Assembly: GCA_036496605.1 (NCBI GenBank)
Contig: DASXKV010000018.1
Span: 62,001-126,000 of the forward strand
Source of the DNA: Gemmatimonadaceae bacterium
Lineage (GTDB): Bacteria; Gemmatimonadota; Gemmatimonadetes; Gemmatimonadales; Gemmatimonadaceae
DNA: 64,000 bases
Direction of reading: 5' to 3'
The position numbers and the translations under genes are program-made. Positions within the stretch are counted from its first letter, which is position 1. Each line of letters starts with the position of its first letter. Below, piece after piece: positions 1 through 7,700 of the stretch. The notes beneath the pieces were generated by a model. The model worked only from the letters and a program-made list of their open reading frames with translations. It was not told where the DNA came from and made no database searches.

Positions 1-1
1 G

Positions 2-466
2 CAGCCGTGGAGCATAACGTCACCCGCGTCGACGCCACGTGGATTGCGGGACGGCGCCCGCGCCGCGGCCGCCTTCGCATGGGCGGTCGACGAGACGACA
101 CACCGCTTCGGCGCCGCCGATGTCGCATGGGGCGACGTCCACCGCGTCCGCGTCGGCAGCGTCGACGTGCCCGTTGGCGGCTGCAACGGTGACCTCGGCT
201 GTTTCCGCGTGATCTGGTACCGCAACGAGCCCGACGGCAAGCGCGCCGCGGCCGGCGGCGATGGCTGGATCCTCGCCGTCGAATTCACGGACATCCCGCA
301 CGCGTACTCGGTGCTGGCGTATGGCGAGAGCGATCGCGCCGATTCACCGTTCCACGACGACCAGGCCGCGATGTTCGCGCGCGGTGAGTTGAAGCCGGTC
401 GCATTCACGGCGAAGGACGTCGACGCCCAGTCGATTCGGAGATATCGACCGGGGGTGAGTCGTTAG
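2..466 (+). CDS. Penicillin acylase family protein, C-terminal fragment
   Basis: The reading frame is open from the left edge and ends at TAG 464-466, giving the last 154 or so residues of a larger protein. The tail has the look of the beta-subunit end of penicillin/aculeacin/acyl-homoserine-lactone acylases (Ntn hydrolases). It has a GDGWILAVEF strand followed by a loop of the form YGESDRADSPFHDDQ, matching the family's usual YGQS-(G/D)xxxSPHYxDQ stretch, then ARGELKPVAFT. In the family, a secreted precursor cuts itself into alpha and beta chains and hydrolyses amide bonds of acylated substrates. The catalytic N-terminal Ser of the beta chain would lie left of the window, so activity cannot be judged. 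The stop codon lies in a near-match (CGTTAGGT) to the window-wide 8-mer. Confidence 0.75.
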   Translation, partial: QPWSITSPASTPRGLRDGARAAAAFAWAVDETTHRFGAADVAWGDVHRVRVGSVDVPVGGCNGDLGCFRVIWYRNEPDGKRAAAGGDGWILAVEFTDIPHAYSVLAYGESDRADSPFHDDQAAMFARGELKPVAFTAKDVDAQSIRRYRPGVSR

Positions 467-528
467 GTTTGTATGCTCCCGACGCCACGCGGGCTCATGT
501 GTCGGGAGAGATCAACGACTATGAAACA

Positions 529-561
529 CGGACAAAGCCGGCCTTGACCCGGCTTTGTCCG
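529..561. repeat. Perfect 13-bp inverted repeat (left cassette end)
   Basis: CGGACAAAGCCGG (529-541) pairs with CCGGCTTTGTCCG (549-561) across a 7-nt loop. It sits between the converging ends of the acylase gene and the GxxExxY gene. It could stop transcription from both sides, although there is no T-run. The same arms recur at 1246-1258 and 1366-1378. Confidence 0.7.
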
Positions 562-616
562 GGGTAAGGCAGTTGACGTAAGCCAAACGAGGCGCCTTCC
601 ATGGGGCGCACTAGCA

Positions 617-652
617 CCGCTCGCGATTCACTATCGCCGCTCGCGATTCACT
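617..652. repeat. Two 16-bp direct repeats
   Basis: CCGCTCGCGATTCACT occurs at 617-632 and again at 637-652 (20-bp period). It lies just beyond, and slightly overlapping, the end of the GxxExxY gene. A third partial unit (CCGCTCGAAAT) follows inside the gene. It may be slippage at the cassette edge. Confidence 0.6.
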
Positions 653-1121
653 GTAGCCGCTCGAAATGATCGGTCGCGAGGAGCCGGTAGAATTTCGGTT
701 TTGGGCCGAAGTGCAGTAGGAGCCCTACGTCGAACCTGGTTGCGCGAAGATAGTTCAGGAGTTGAGGTCGATCGGTTGGGCTGAGAACGAATCGGGATTT
801 TGTCTCGAGTACGATCAAATCATCGACGACGAAATCCATGACGAAGCGCCCAATCGTGAAACCATCATACCAGACCTCAACCGGCACTTCACGCGCGACC
901 TTGTGACCGCGGCGTCGTAGCTCGATCTCGAGCGCCGACTTGTAGATCCTCTCGAGAAATCCAAACCCAAGTTTGTCGTAGACTGCGAAGAATGCCGCGA
1001 TGATTGATTGTGTAATCTTTTCGTGCAACAGCTTTCCGGGCTGACGCGTCGAAGGGTCATCGTCGGCAGTGCGGTTGTCGTCCATGACAGCCAATTCAGC
1101 ATCGAGGGGCGCCGCGTGCAT
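648..1121 (-). CDS. GxxExxY family protein (PD-(D/E)xK nuclease-like)
   Basis: This 157-residue protein carries the family-defining GxxExxY motif as G54-F-L-E57-R-I-Y60 in a helix following AFFAVYDKLG. It also has a nuclease-like core: D96 in VMDFVVDD and E106-T-K108 in VLETKSR, the spacing expected of a PD-(D/E)xK fold. No cellular role is established for the family. Its members are patchily distributed and often repeated within a genome, consistent with selfish or defence-related elements (from memory). The first 30 or so residues are poorly conserved in character and M13 is an alternative start. The gene lies inside the repeat-bounded unit described above, so it was probably acquired separately from its neighbours. 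Confidence 0.85.
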   Translation of the reverse strand: MHAAPLDAELAVMDDNRTADDDPSTRQPGKLLHEKITQSIIAAFFAVYDKLGFGFLERIYKSALEIELRRRGHKVAREVPVEVWYDGFTIGRFVMDFVVDDLIVLETKSRFVLSPTDRPQLLNYLRATRFDVGLLLHFGPKPKFYRLLATDHFERLQ

Positions 1122-1216
1122 AACCAGAATCCTGCCAGCAGAACGAAAACAATCCGACTGGCGCGGTGAGGCCTTTCGCGGGATATCGCCGACTCCTCGC
1201 CGCCGCGCGCGCCGAA

Positions 1217-1378
1217 GTGTTGGGAGAGATCAACGATTCTGAACGCGGACAAAGCCGGGCAAGGCCGGACAAGGCCGGACGAAAAGCAGAACAGAAATTC
1301 TTTTTTGTCTTTTTTTTTTGAAGAAAACACGTTCCCGCTCTTAGTCCGGCAGTGTGCGGCGTTGTCCGGCTTTGTCCG
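1217..1378. repeat. Right cassette end: inverted repeat with T-rich interior
   Basis: This is a copy of the left repeat (TGTTGGGAGAGATCAACGA, then CGGACAAAGCCGG at 1246-1258), closed by CCGGCTTTGTCCG at 1366-1378. Between the arms lie iterated GGCCGGACAA units (1262-1281) and an unusually AT-rich stretch with runs of 6 and 10 T (about 1301-1319). The block covers most of the 316-nt gap between genes (1122-1437); I see no other gene there. Confidence 0.6.
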
Positions 1379-1437
1379 TGTAAATGCCGTAAATGCTGAT
1401 TGAACCAGGAGCCTTGCCACGCGCGATGGAGGAGTTC

Positions 1438-2946
1438 TCACCCAGGACGGCGCGTACTATCGGCAGCTGGTTTCACGGGCTCGAACTCCTTTTCGGGAAC
1501 CCTGAACTGCGGATCGACGCCCGTGTCCTCCCAGACGCCGAGTACGCGCTGCGCGACGTAGTCACCGATCTTTGGCCCGAACTTGAAACCTTCGGCATTT
1601 CCGCCTGCGGCGATCCACACGTTCGTCATGTGCGGATGGTGATCAACGATGAAGTTGCCACTCGAGGTGATCTCGTAGTGGCAGGCATGCGTCTGCGCGA
1701 TCGGCGCATCCTTGAGCAGTGGGAAGCGATGTGCGATGAATCGGCGTGAGCCGTCGAGGCGTTCCTGATTCGCCCAACGATCGCTCGTATCCGGGTCCAG
1801 CTGCTGCGGCGGTACTTCGACCTGCGCCTGTCCGCTCTGACGAGCACCACCGGCGTTCGCTGCGTTCGAGCCCGTGTCGACTGCGGGCGCGTTCGGATTC
1901 GGCGTCGCGCCGCCATTGGCGACGGTCGACGGTGTGTTCGGTGGCGTCGGCGCCCGCTCGGCGCCGCGCACCCGAAACCCACGATTGTCTACCGGCAACG
2001 CCGGCCAGCCCGTCACGCCGGGGAAGTTGAAACTTGGCAGATTAGGATATGTGAAACGATAGTCCCCGATCGGCGTCCCGTAGTAGCAGACGTATCCGAT
2101 CGGCACTCGCATCTTTTTGGCGAAGAGATCTGGAAAAGTCTTGCCTAACCAGGCTCCAACTGCGTAGACAAAAGTGTCGGCGCGCAGCGTCGTGCCCGTG
2201 TCGAGCGCGATCTCCTCGAGGCGGCCATCGACGACTTTCGAGGGCGTCGCCCGGCCGATGACGATCTCACCGCCCAGCTTCTCGAAGGCCGCGGCCACCG
2301 CGTGGACGGCGCGGCGCGCGCGCACGACGCCGGCGTCCGGCTCGTAGAGAATCGCACTGATTTCGTCAACGGACATCACTGGAAACGAGCGGCGGACGTC
2401 CTCGGGCGCGAGGATGTTGTACGGAATCTTGTGCTTGTCCCACCAGAGCTTGCAGCGCAGCTGAAAGTTGTCCCAGTCCTCGCGCAGGATCAGATCGCCG
2501 GTCACATGGAAAAGGTTCAATCTCAGGTCGCGGCCCCATTCGTCGTCGAACGCCTTCCATCGCTTCATTGCCTCACGCGCCCAGAGCATCCACAGCTCGC
2601 CTTGCGTGCCTTGCCGGTCCCCATACGATGAGCGCACGCCACGCGACTCGTCGCCGGAGGTCGATCGGCCATTCCCGGGACCATACGCATCGACGAGCGT
2701 GACCTTCGCGCCGCTCTTGCGCAGGTGGTACGCGGTGAAGCTCCCCCAGATTCCCGCGCCGATGACGACGACGTCGGGCGAGCGCCGTCCGAGCACCGAC
2801 GCGCTCCGCTGTTCCGTCTCCTTCGTCGCGAGCCCCTCCGCGCCGGCGCGTCCGCCAAGCAATAGCATTCCGGCGCCCGTGCCGGCGACTTTGATGAAAT
2901 CCCGTCGGTGGAGGGAGCTGCCGTCTTCTTTCGACTCGTCACTCAT
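1438..2946 (-). CDS. Tat-exported FAD-dependent oxidoreductase (DAO / sarcosine oxidase-like)
   Basis: The protein has 502 residues when started at ATG 2946; an upstream ATG at 3009 would place 21 extra residues before the signal, so I prefer 2946. R14-R15-DFIK begins a twin-arginine signal, followed by a Gly/Leu-rich core. The ADP-binding motif GAGIWG (G63, G65, G68) and the downstream GDESRGVRSSYG region fit the D-amino-acid oxidase superfamily. The C-terminal stretch HACHYEITSSGNFIVDHHP resembles the region of monomeric sarcosine oxidase whose Cys binds FAD covalently, so C422 is a candidate. It probably oxidises a secondary amine or amino acid in the periplasm. Residues 329-382 form a Pro/Asn/Gly-rich insert absent from ordinary family members. 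The substrate is unknown. It is divergent from the cytochrome c gene, a possible electron acceptor. Confidence 0.85.
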   Translation of the reverse strand: MSDESKEDGSSLHRRDFIKVAGTGAGMLLLGGRAGAEGLATKETEQRSASVLGRRSPDVVVIGAGIWGSFTAYHLRKSGAKVTLVDAYGPGNGRSTSGDESRGVRSSYGDRQGTQGELWMLWAREAMKRWKAFDDEWGRDLRLNLFHVTGDLILREDWDNFQLRCKLWWDKHKIPYNILAPEDVRRSFPVMSVDEISAILYEPDAGVVRARRAVHAVAAAFEKLGGEIVIGRATPSKVVDGRLEEIALDTGTTLRADTFVYAVGAWLGKTFPDLFAKKMRVPIGYVCYYGTPIGDYRFTYPNLPSFNFPGVTGWPALPVDNRGFRVRGAERAPTPPNTPSTVANGGATPNPNAPAVDTGSNAANAGGARQSGQAQVEVPPQQLDPDTSDRWANQERLDGSRRFIAHRFPLLKDAPIAQTHACHYEITSSGNFIVDHHPHMTNVWIAAGGNAEGFKFGPKIGDYVAQRVLGVWEDTGVDPQFRVPEKEFEPVKPAADSTRRPG

Positions 2947-3039
2947 GTTTCTTTGGGCCAGGACGGTTGAATCGCGCGTCAACATGCCGTCGGGGCGACG
3001 CGGACGCAAACCGGATCGCGAAATGGCATCACTGCAGGA

Positions 3040-3045
3040 TATAAT
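3040..3045 (+). promoter_or_regulatory. Candidate -10 box for the cytochrome c gene
   Basis: A perfect TATAAT, rare in this GC-rich DNA, lies 35 nt before the cytochrome start codon in the divergent gap. No good -35 box is visible 16-18 nt upstream. An activator or extended contacts would be needed, or the match is chance. Confidence 0.35.
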
Positions 3046-3079
3046 GGTGGCGGTCGCTTATCCGTTGAGGAGCCGTATC

Positions 3080-3589
3080 ATGGGTGCGAGACGTGGAGCA
3101 GTCGTGGTCTGGACGATAGTCGTTGCTGGCTGCGCGAGCGGCGCGGCGTCCGCCGGGCGCGTGCTTACGCCCCTTGGCGCGCACCTTACCGCCGACTCGA
3201 AGACCGGCGCGCCGGTCCCACTGCGGATTGATCCCAACGCTCGGGTCGTGCGCACGACGACCCCCAACCTGCCTGCGGCGACATATTGGCCGGCGCAGGC
3301 TGATCGTGGCGAGAAAGTCTTCACTCAGGTGTGCGCGATGTGCCACGCGCAATCGCAGTTCATCGGACAGGCATTCGTCGAGAACTGGAATGACCATCGT
3401 GTGTCGGATTTCTATACGCTCATCCGCAGCACGATGCCGCTCAACAATCCGGGCGGGTTGAAGGATGACGAGTATCTGGCGGTCGTTGCGTATTTGCTCA
3501 AAGCGAACCACGCGAGTGCCGGTCAGGATTCGCTCGGCACCGACTCCCTGTCGCTCCGGCACCGAAAGATCGGCGTGCGGTTCCCGTAG
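3080..3589 (+). CDS. Monohaem cytochrome c lipoprotein
   Basis: The 169-residue product starts at ATG 3080, preceded by GAGGAG at about 3066-3072. A longer frame runs upstream but only as antisense of the flavin oxidase. The N-terminus is a lipoprotein signal ending in VVAGC, with C18 as the lipid-modified residue. The haem site is C85-A-M-C88-H89. M119 in STMPLNNPGGL is the probable sixth ligand, as in small class I cytochromes of the type fused or paired with dehydrogenases. It should carry electrons at the outer face of the inner membrane or inner face of the outer membrane. The divergent flavin oxidase is a plausible partner, but this is inferred from position only. Confidence 0.85.
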   Translation: MGARRGAVVVWTIVVAGCASGAASAGRVLTPLGAHLTADSKTGAPVPLRIDPNARVVRTTTPNLPAATYWPAQADRGEKVFTQVCAMCHAQSQFIGQAFVENWNDHRVSDFYTLIRSTMPLNNPGGLKDDEYLAVVAYLLKANHASAGQDSLGTDSLSLRHRKIGVRFP

Positions 3590-3805
3590 GCGCGTGATGC
3601 GTGGTGACGCCGGACGCCGAGCGACATACCTCAAATTGTTGGGCACGATAGCTGCTCCGAAACCGCGGGCGAGACATCGCGCCGGCGCGTCGTGCCTCAC
3701 GAGGGTGATTTCAGCAGTCTAACCCTCGTGTCGTTCCGGAACGATTGTTCACGCTCGCCGTCCACAGACGCGGACAACGACGCTACCTGTGCAGGGGCCC
3801 TAACC

Positions 3806-4501
3806 ATGACACATCAGCGAATAGCGACCGCTCTTATCGTAGCGATGAGTATGTGCTCAGTGAGGCTCGGCGCGCAGGCGCCCAACGCGAATAAAGCCTT
3901 GGTGAAACCGACGGCGGATCCAGCGGCGCTCGACGACACGGCCCGCGCATTCACTCAGGTCGATCTGATCGGCGGTAATCGGAACGCCTGGATGACGACG
4001 GCGGGGTTACGCTTGGGTGGCGGGACGATATTTGGCAGCTACGCATGGACCACCGTCGACCGCGCTTACGGACTCGGGTATGCGCGACCTATTGCCCAGC
4101 GCGACTTGGGATTCCTCGGATCGATCGGCACCGGTCTCGACCTGTACGGCGCCTACGATATCGACAAGTGGACCGGGTACAATGAGCGCGCGGTGCGACT
4201 GGCGATCCCACTCTCGATTCGGTGGGGCTCGCCCTCGCGGTTGTCCTTGAGTCCCTTCATCGCGCCCTACGCCGAGCTCGGACGCGCAGGCCTCGAGCAA
4301 GGTGACTGCGTCTACACGGCGCCGTCATGCACGAACCCGTATCGCGTCGGCCCTGGCCAGACGCGTGAAGCCGGCCTTGGCGCCGGCGCCGAGCTCACGG
4401 CATGGCATGTGAGCCTGAACTTCGGCCTTCGCAATCTCTGGATGCGCCGCGACGCTCTCTATTCCGACCAGGCCTCGCTTGGAATCCGTGTCCGATTCTA
4501 G
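3806..4501 (+). CDS. Predicted outer-membrane beta-barrel protein
   Basis: This 231-residue protein starts at ATG 3806; the frame is open further upstream but without signal-like sequence. A signal peptide (MTHQRIATALIVAMSMC..., cleavage near LGAQA) is followed by alternating hydrophobic strands such as WMTTAGLRLGGGTIFGSYAW and LSLSPFIAPYAELGRAG. It ends in SLGIRVRF, an aromatic terminal residue typical of outer-membrane porin-like proteins. I cannot name a family or ligand. Two cysteines (DCVYTAPSCT) may form a disulfide in an extracellular loop. It stands alone, 216 nt after the cytochrome gene. Confidence 0.7.
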   Translation: MTHQRIATALIVAMSMCSVRLGAQAPNANKALVKPTADPAALDDTARAFTQVDLIGGNRNAWMTTAGLRLGGGTIFGSYAWTTVDRAYGLGYARPIAQRDLGFLGSIGTGLDLYGAYDIDKWTGYNERAVRLAIPLSIRWGSPSRLSLSPFIAPYAELGRAGLEQGDCVYTAPSCTNPYRVGPGQTREAGLGAGAELTAWHVSLNFGLRNLWMRRDALYSDQASLGIRVRF

Positions 4502-4639
4502 GGGTGCCTAACGGAAGGAGTCATCTCCGGCAAGAGACACCTTGCTGGCCTGACCGCGTGCAGTAGGCTATTGTTCCCGCGCGCGGTTAGGGCCGCGGTC
4601 GTTCCCACCTCATTGTCCTCCGGCTCCCGGAGATCACGC

Positions 4640-7600
4640 ATGCTCCCACGCTCCGTCAGACGCGGCGCAACGCTGTCTGCGCTCGCGCTCGCTTATCTAT
4701 TCCATCCAACGCCGCTCCACGCCCAGGCGCTCACGGGCACTATCCGCGGCCACGTCACCGACGGCGCGTCCGGTCGCGGCATCCCCGAAGCCCAGGTCAC
4801 CATCACCGGCACGCGCCTCGGCCTGCTGACGAACCAGAGTGGCGACTTCACACTCGCTGCCATTCCCACCGGCTCGCGCACCGTCGAGGTGCGACGCATC
4901 GGCTATCAGCCTGTCGACCGCGTCGTCAACGTCACCGCCGGCGACAATGACGTCGGTGCGATCGCACTCAGTGTCAGCGCCGTAAACCTCAGCGAGGTCG
5001 TCGTCACCGGTACGGGGACCGCGACCGAGAAGCGCGCCGTCGGCACCAGCATCGCTACGGTGGATTCGGCGCTCATCAGCAAGGCCGAAGCGGTCACGGT
5101 CGACCAGGCGATGCAAGGCAAAGTCGCCGGCGCGCAGATCACGCAGAACTCGGGGAGTCCCGGCGGCGGCGGTATCTCCGTTCGCCTCCGCGGCACGAAT
5201 TCGTTCATCTCCGGCTCCGATCCACTCTACATCGTCGACGGCGTGATCATCGACAACGGTTCGGCGCAGCTCGCGGATCTCGGTACTCGCTCGAATCCGC
5301 AGAACCGACTCGCCGACCTGAACCCGGATGACATCGAGCACATCGAGGTCACGCGTGGTGCCGCGGCGGCAGCGCTGTATGGCTCGCGCGCGAACAACGG
5401 CGTCGTGCAGATCTTCACCAAGCGCGGAACTATCGGCAAAGCGCACTATACGGGCACCACCCGTTTTTCCATGGGCGAGTTGCGCGAGCAGCAGCCTTTC
5501 AACTTCTACCCGTTCAACGAAGCGGGACTGCCCGTCCAACGGTACAACTACCAGGACAACATCTTTCATCGGGCGCCCGCGAATGAGCAGAATCTCACCG
5601 TCGAAGGCGGGAACGATCAGACCCGTTACTACATCAGCGGCAATTTCGCCGACGAAGACGGGATCATGCGCTCGACCTCGTCCCGCCGCTCGGGCGCCCG
5701 CATCAACCTCCAGCAGCAACTCGCGTCGAAGCTGATCGGCAACGTCAGCGCCAACTACGTCACGACGCATAACGAGTTACAGGCCTTTGGCGAGCAGAAC
5801 GACTACGGCATCATGGGGTCGCTCTTCTTCGCACCGACGCAGGTCAGTTTTTTCCCGGTGAACGGCATCTACCCGTTGCCTCCCTCGCTGGGGACGAATC
5901 CGCTGCTTGCGATCGACAGGATCCGCAATCCGCAGCAGATCGACCGGTTCATCGGGTCGACGAAGCTGACCTGGACGCCGCTGACGCATGTCCTCTTCGA
6001 CTACACGTTAGGCCTCGATAACACCGGCTTCGAGCAGCGTCAGTTCGTGCCGCGAAATGCCGTCCTCGGTACGGCGCCACTCGCGACCGGACGCTCGCAG
6101 TCGGTGTTTCAGGCGTCGCGGGTACTCAACCAGGACGGCGTCGGTAGCTACACGTGGAACCCGATCGGTCCGTTCGATCTGCGTACGACGGCGGGTTTCA
6201 ACTTCACCGACCAACGCGTTCGCATGACTAGTGCGACCGCGAACGGCCTCGCGCCCGTCGGTGATCTCGTCAGCGCCGGCTCGGTGTTCTCGGCGGCGCA
6301 GACGGACGTCGAGTTGCGCACGTTAGGCTTCTATGGCCAACAGGAGCTCGCCTGGGAGAACAAGCTCTTTCTCACGGGTGGCGTGCGGTACGACGCGTCC
6401 TCGACATTCGCTCCATCCGAACGCTGGCAGGCGTTCCCGAAGTTCTCGGCATCGTACGTCGTCATCGACAACAAACCGGGGGCGCTCAACAATCTTCGCC
6501 TCCGCAGCGCCCTGGGCTACGCCGGTAGCCAGCCGAGCATAACGAACGCCTACTCGCAATTCATCACGTATACGCAACTGCCGTTCGCTGGCCGGCCCGG
6601 CTTCGTCAACAACACGGTTTATGGCAACCCGAACCTCCGCAACGAACGCGCGCGCGAGTGGGAAGTGGGTGCCGACGTCGGATTCCTCGACGGACGCGTC
6701 TCGACCGAAGCGACGTACTACAATCGGCTCGTCTCCGATCTGCTCTTCTTCCGTCCGCTGCCGACGAGCACGGGCTTCTCACAGCAGTTCGCGCCGATTG
6801 GGTCGATGTCGAACAAGGGCATCGAGCTGATGCTCCGCACGCAGAACGTCGACAACCAGAAGGTCAGCTGGGCCTCGACGGTCACGTACGCGCACAACAA
6901 GAACCTCGTCGAGAGCCTGAGCATCCAGGATTTCCAATCGGCGGGCGGCTATCCGAACCGAATCAGAGCCGGATATCCGGCTGGCGTGTTCTATGGCTCG
7001 TACGCCGCTCGCGATTGCATCACCGGACAGCTCCTCGTCGATTCGTTAGGCCGGTATCGCCGCAGCAATCAGACCGTCGACATGGGCGCGACACTCGCTG
7101 CGCGCGAGGCGCTCAGCCACGGCACCTGTAATGATTCACTCAACAAGATCATCGGCGATCCGAATCCGAAATGGACCGGCTCGTTCCTGAACGAGGTGAC
7201 GCTCCTTCGCAAGATTCGCCTCCGCGCGCTGCTCGACGGTGTTTTCGGAAACCAGATCATGAATCTGTCGACGCGCGCGCAGAACGCGGGCATTGCCAGC
7301 AACTCGAAGTCCTACGAGCGTGAGCTGTTGCCGTATGGAGATCCCCGCAAGCTGCCTCCGGGATTCAACGCGCGAACACAGGGCATCTTCGAGTACTGGA
7401 TCGAGGACGGCACGTTCGTGAAGCTGCGCGAGCTCGCGGCGAGCTACACGGTCGATGCACCACCGGTGCGACGCTACTTCAAGGACGGCATCGATCTCAC
7501 ACTGTCGGGTCGCAACCTGTACGTCTGGACGAAGTACAGCGGCTACGATCCCGAGATCAATCTCTTCGGCACCAACGCCGGCGGCATCGGCTCGGTGCAG

Positions 7601-7684
7601 ACGACGGCCGCCGATCGCGGCTTCGACTTCGGTGGCTACCCCATTCCGCGCACGTGGTCGTTGAGCGCGCGGTTCACATTCTGA
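4640..7684 (+). CDS. SusC/RagA-type TonB-dependent outer-membrane receptor
   Basis: The product has 1014 residues from ATG 4640, which is preceded by CGGAGA; the frame is open 23 codons further up. After a signal peptide ending near LHAQA comes a carboxypeptidase-regulatory-like beta-sandwich (TGTIRGHVTDGASGRGIPEA..., about 30-110). A plug domain follows (KVAGAQITQNSGSPGGGGIS...YIVDGVIIDN, about 130-260), including the usual RGAAAAALYGSRANNGVVQI segment. The rest is a large barrel ending in SARFTF. With the adjacent SusD-like lipoprotein it should import oligosaccharides or peptides, energised by TonB; the substrate is not predictable. It contains three CGTTAGGC copies, all read as Leu-Gly with TTA codons. 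It heads the operon with the SusD and DUF4397 genes. Confidence 0.93.
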   Translation: MLPRSVRRGATLSALALAYLFHPTPLHAQALTGTIRGHVTDGASGRGIPEAQVTITGTRLGLLTNQSGDFTLAAIPTGSRTVEVRRIGYQPVDRVVNVTAGDNDVGAIALSVSAVNLSEVVVTGTGTATEKRAVGTSIATVDSALISKAEAVTVDQAMQGKVAGAQITQNSGSPGGGGISVRLRGTNSFISGSDPLYIVDGVIIDNGSAQLADLGTRSNPQNRLADLNPDDIEHIEVTRGAAAAALYGSRANNGVVQIFTKRGTIGKAHYTGTTRFSMGELREQQPFNFYPFNEAGLPVQRYNYQDNIFHRAPANEQNLTVEGGNDQTRYYISGNFADEDGIMRSTSSRRSGARINLQQQLASKLIGNVSANYVTTHNELQAFGEQNDYGIMGSLFFAPTQVSFFPVNGIYPLPPSLGTNPLLAIDRIRNPQQIDRFIGSTKLTWTPLTHVLFDYTLGLDNTGFEQRQFVPRNAVLGTAPLATGRSQSVFQASRVLNQDGVGSYTWNPIGPFDLRTTAGFNFTDQRVRMTSATANGLAPVGDLVSAGSVFSAAQTDVELRTLGFYGQQELAWENKLFLTGGVRYDASSTFAPSERWQAFPKFSASYVVIDNKPGALNNLRLRSALGYAGSQPSITNAYSQFITYTQLPFAGRPGFVNNTVYGNPNLRNERAREWEVGADVGFLDGRVSTEATYYNRLVSDLLFFRPLPTSTGFSQQFAPIGSMSNKGIELMLRTQNVDNQKVSWASTVTYAHNKNLVESLSIQDFQSAGGYPNRIRAGYPAGVFYGSYAARDCITGQLLVDSLGRYRRSNQTVDMGATLAAREALSHGTCNDSLNKIIGDPNPKWTGSFLNEVTLLRKIRLRALLDGVFGNQIMNLSTRAQNAGIASNSKSYERELLPYGDPRKLPPGFNARTQGIFEYWIEDGTFVKLRELAASYTVDAPPVRRYFKDGIDLTLSGRNLYVWTKYSGYDPEINLFGTNAGGIGSVQTTAADRGFDFGGYPIPRTWSLSARFTF

Positions 7685-7700
7685 TCGCGGAGATACTCCC

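Larger units (their letters stand above)
497..1378. mobile_element. Putative GxxExxY cassette bounded by related repeats
   Basis: A minus-strand GxxExxY gene lies between two related sequences. The left copy (about 499-561) and the right copy (about 1217-1378) share TGTYGGGAGAGATCAACGA followed a few bases later by CGGACAAAGCCGG, in the same orientation. Each ends with the inverse CCGGCTTTGTCCG. The left copy is compact, with a 13-bp stem at 529-541/549-561. In the right copy the arms (1246-1258/1366-1378) are separated by 107 nt that include a T-rich tract. The unit carries no copy of the CGTTAGGC word. No transposase is present, so if it moves it would do so in trans. Element status is inference from repeat symmetry. 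Confidence 0.4.

Noticed and set aside
1262-1281. CRISPR-like short repeats (GGCCGGACAA twice)
   Set aside because: There are only two adjacent units with no spacers or cas genes; they belong to the right end of the GxxExxY cassette.
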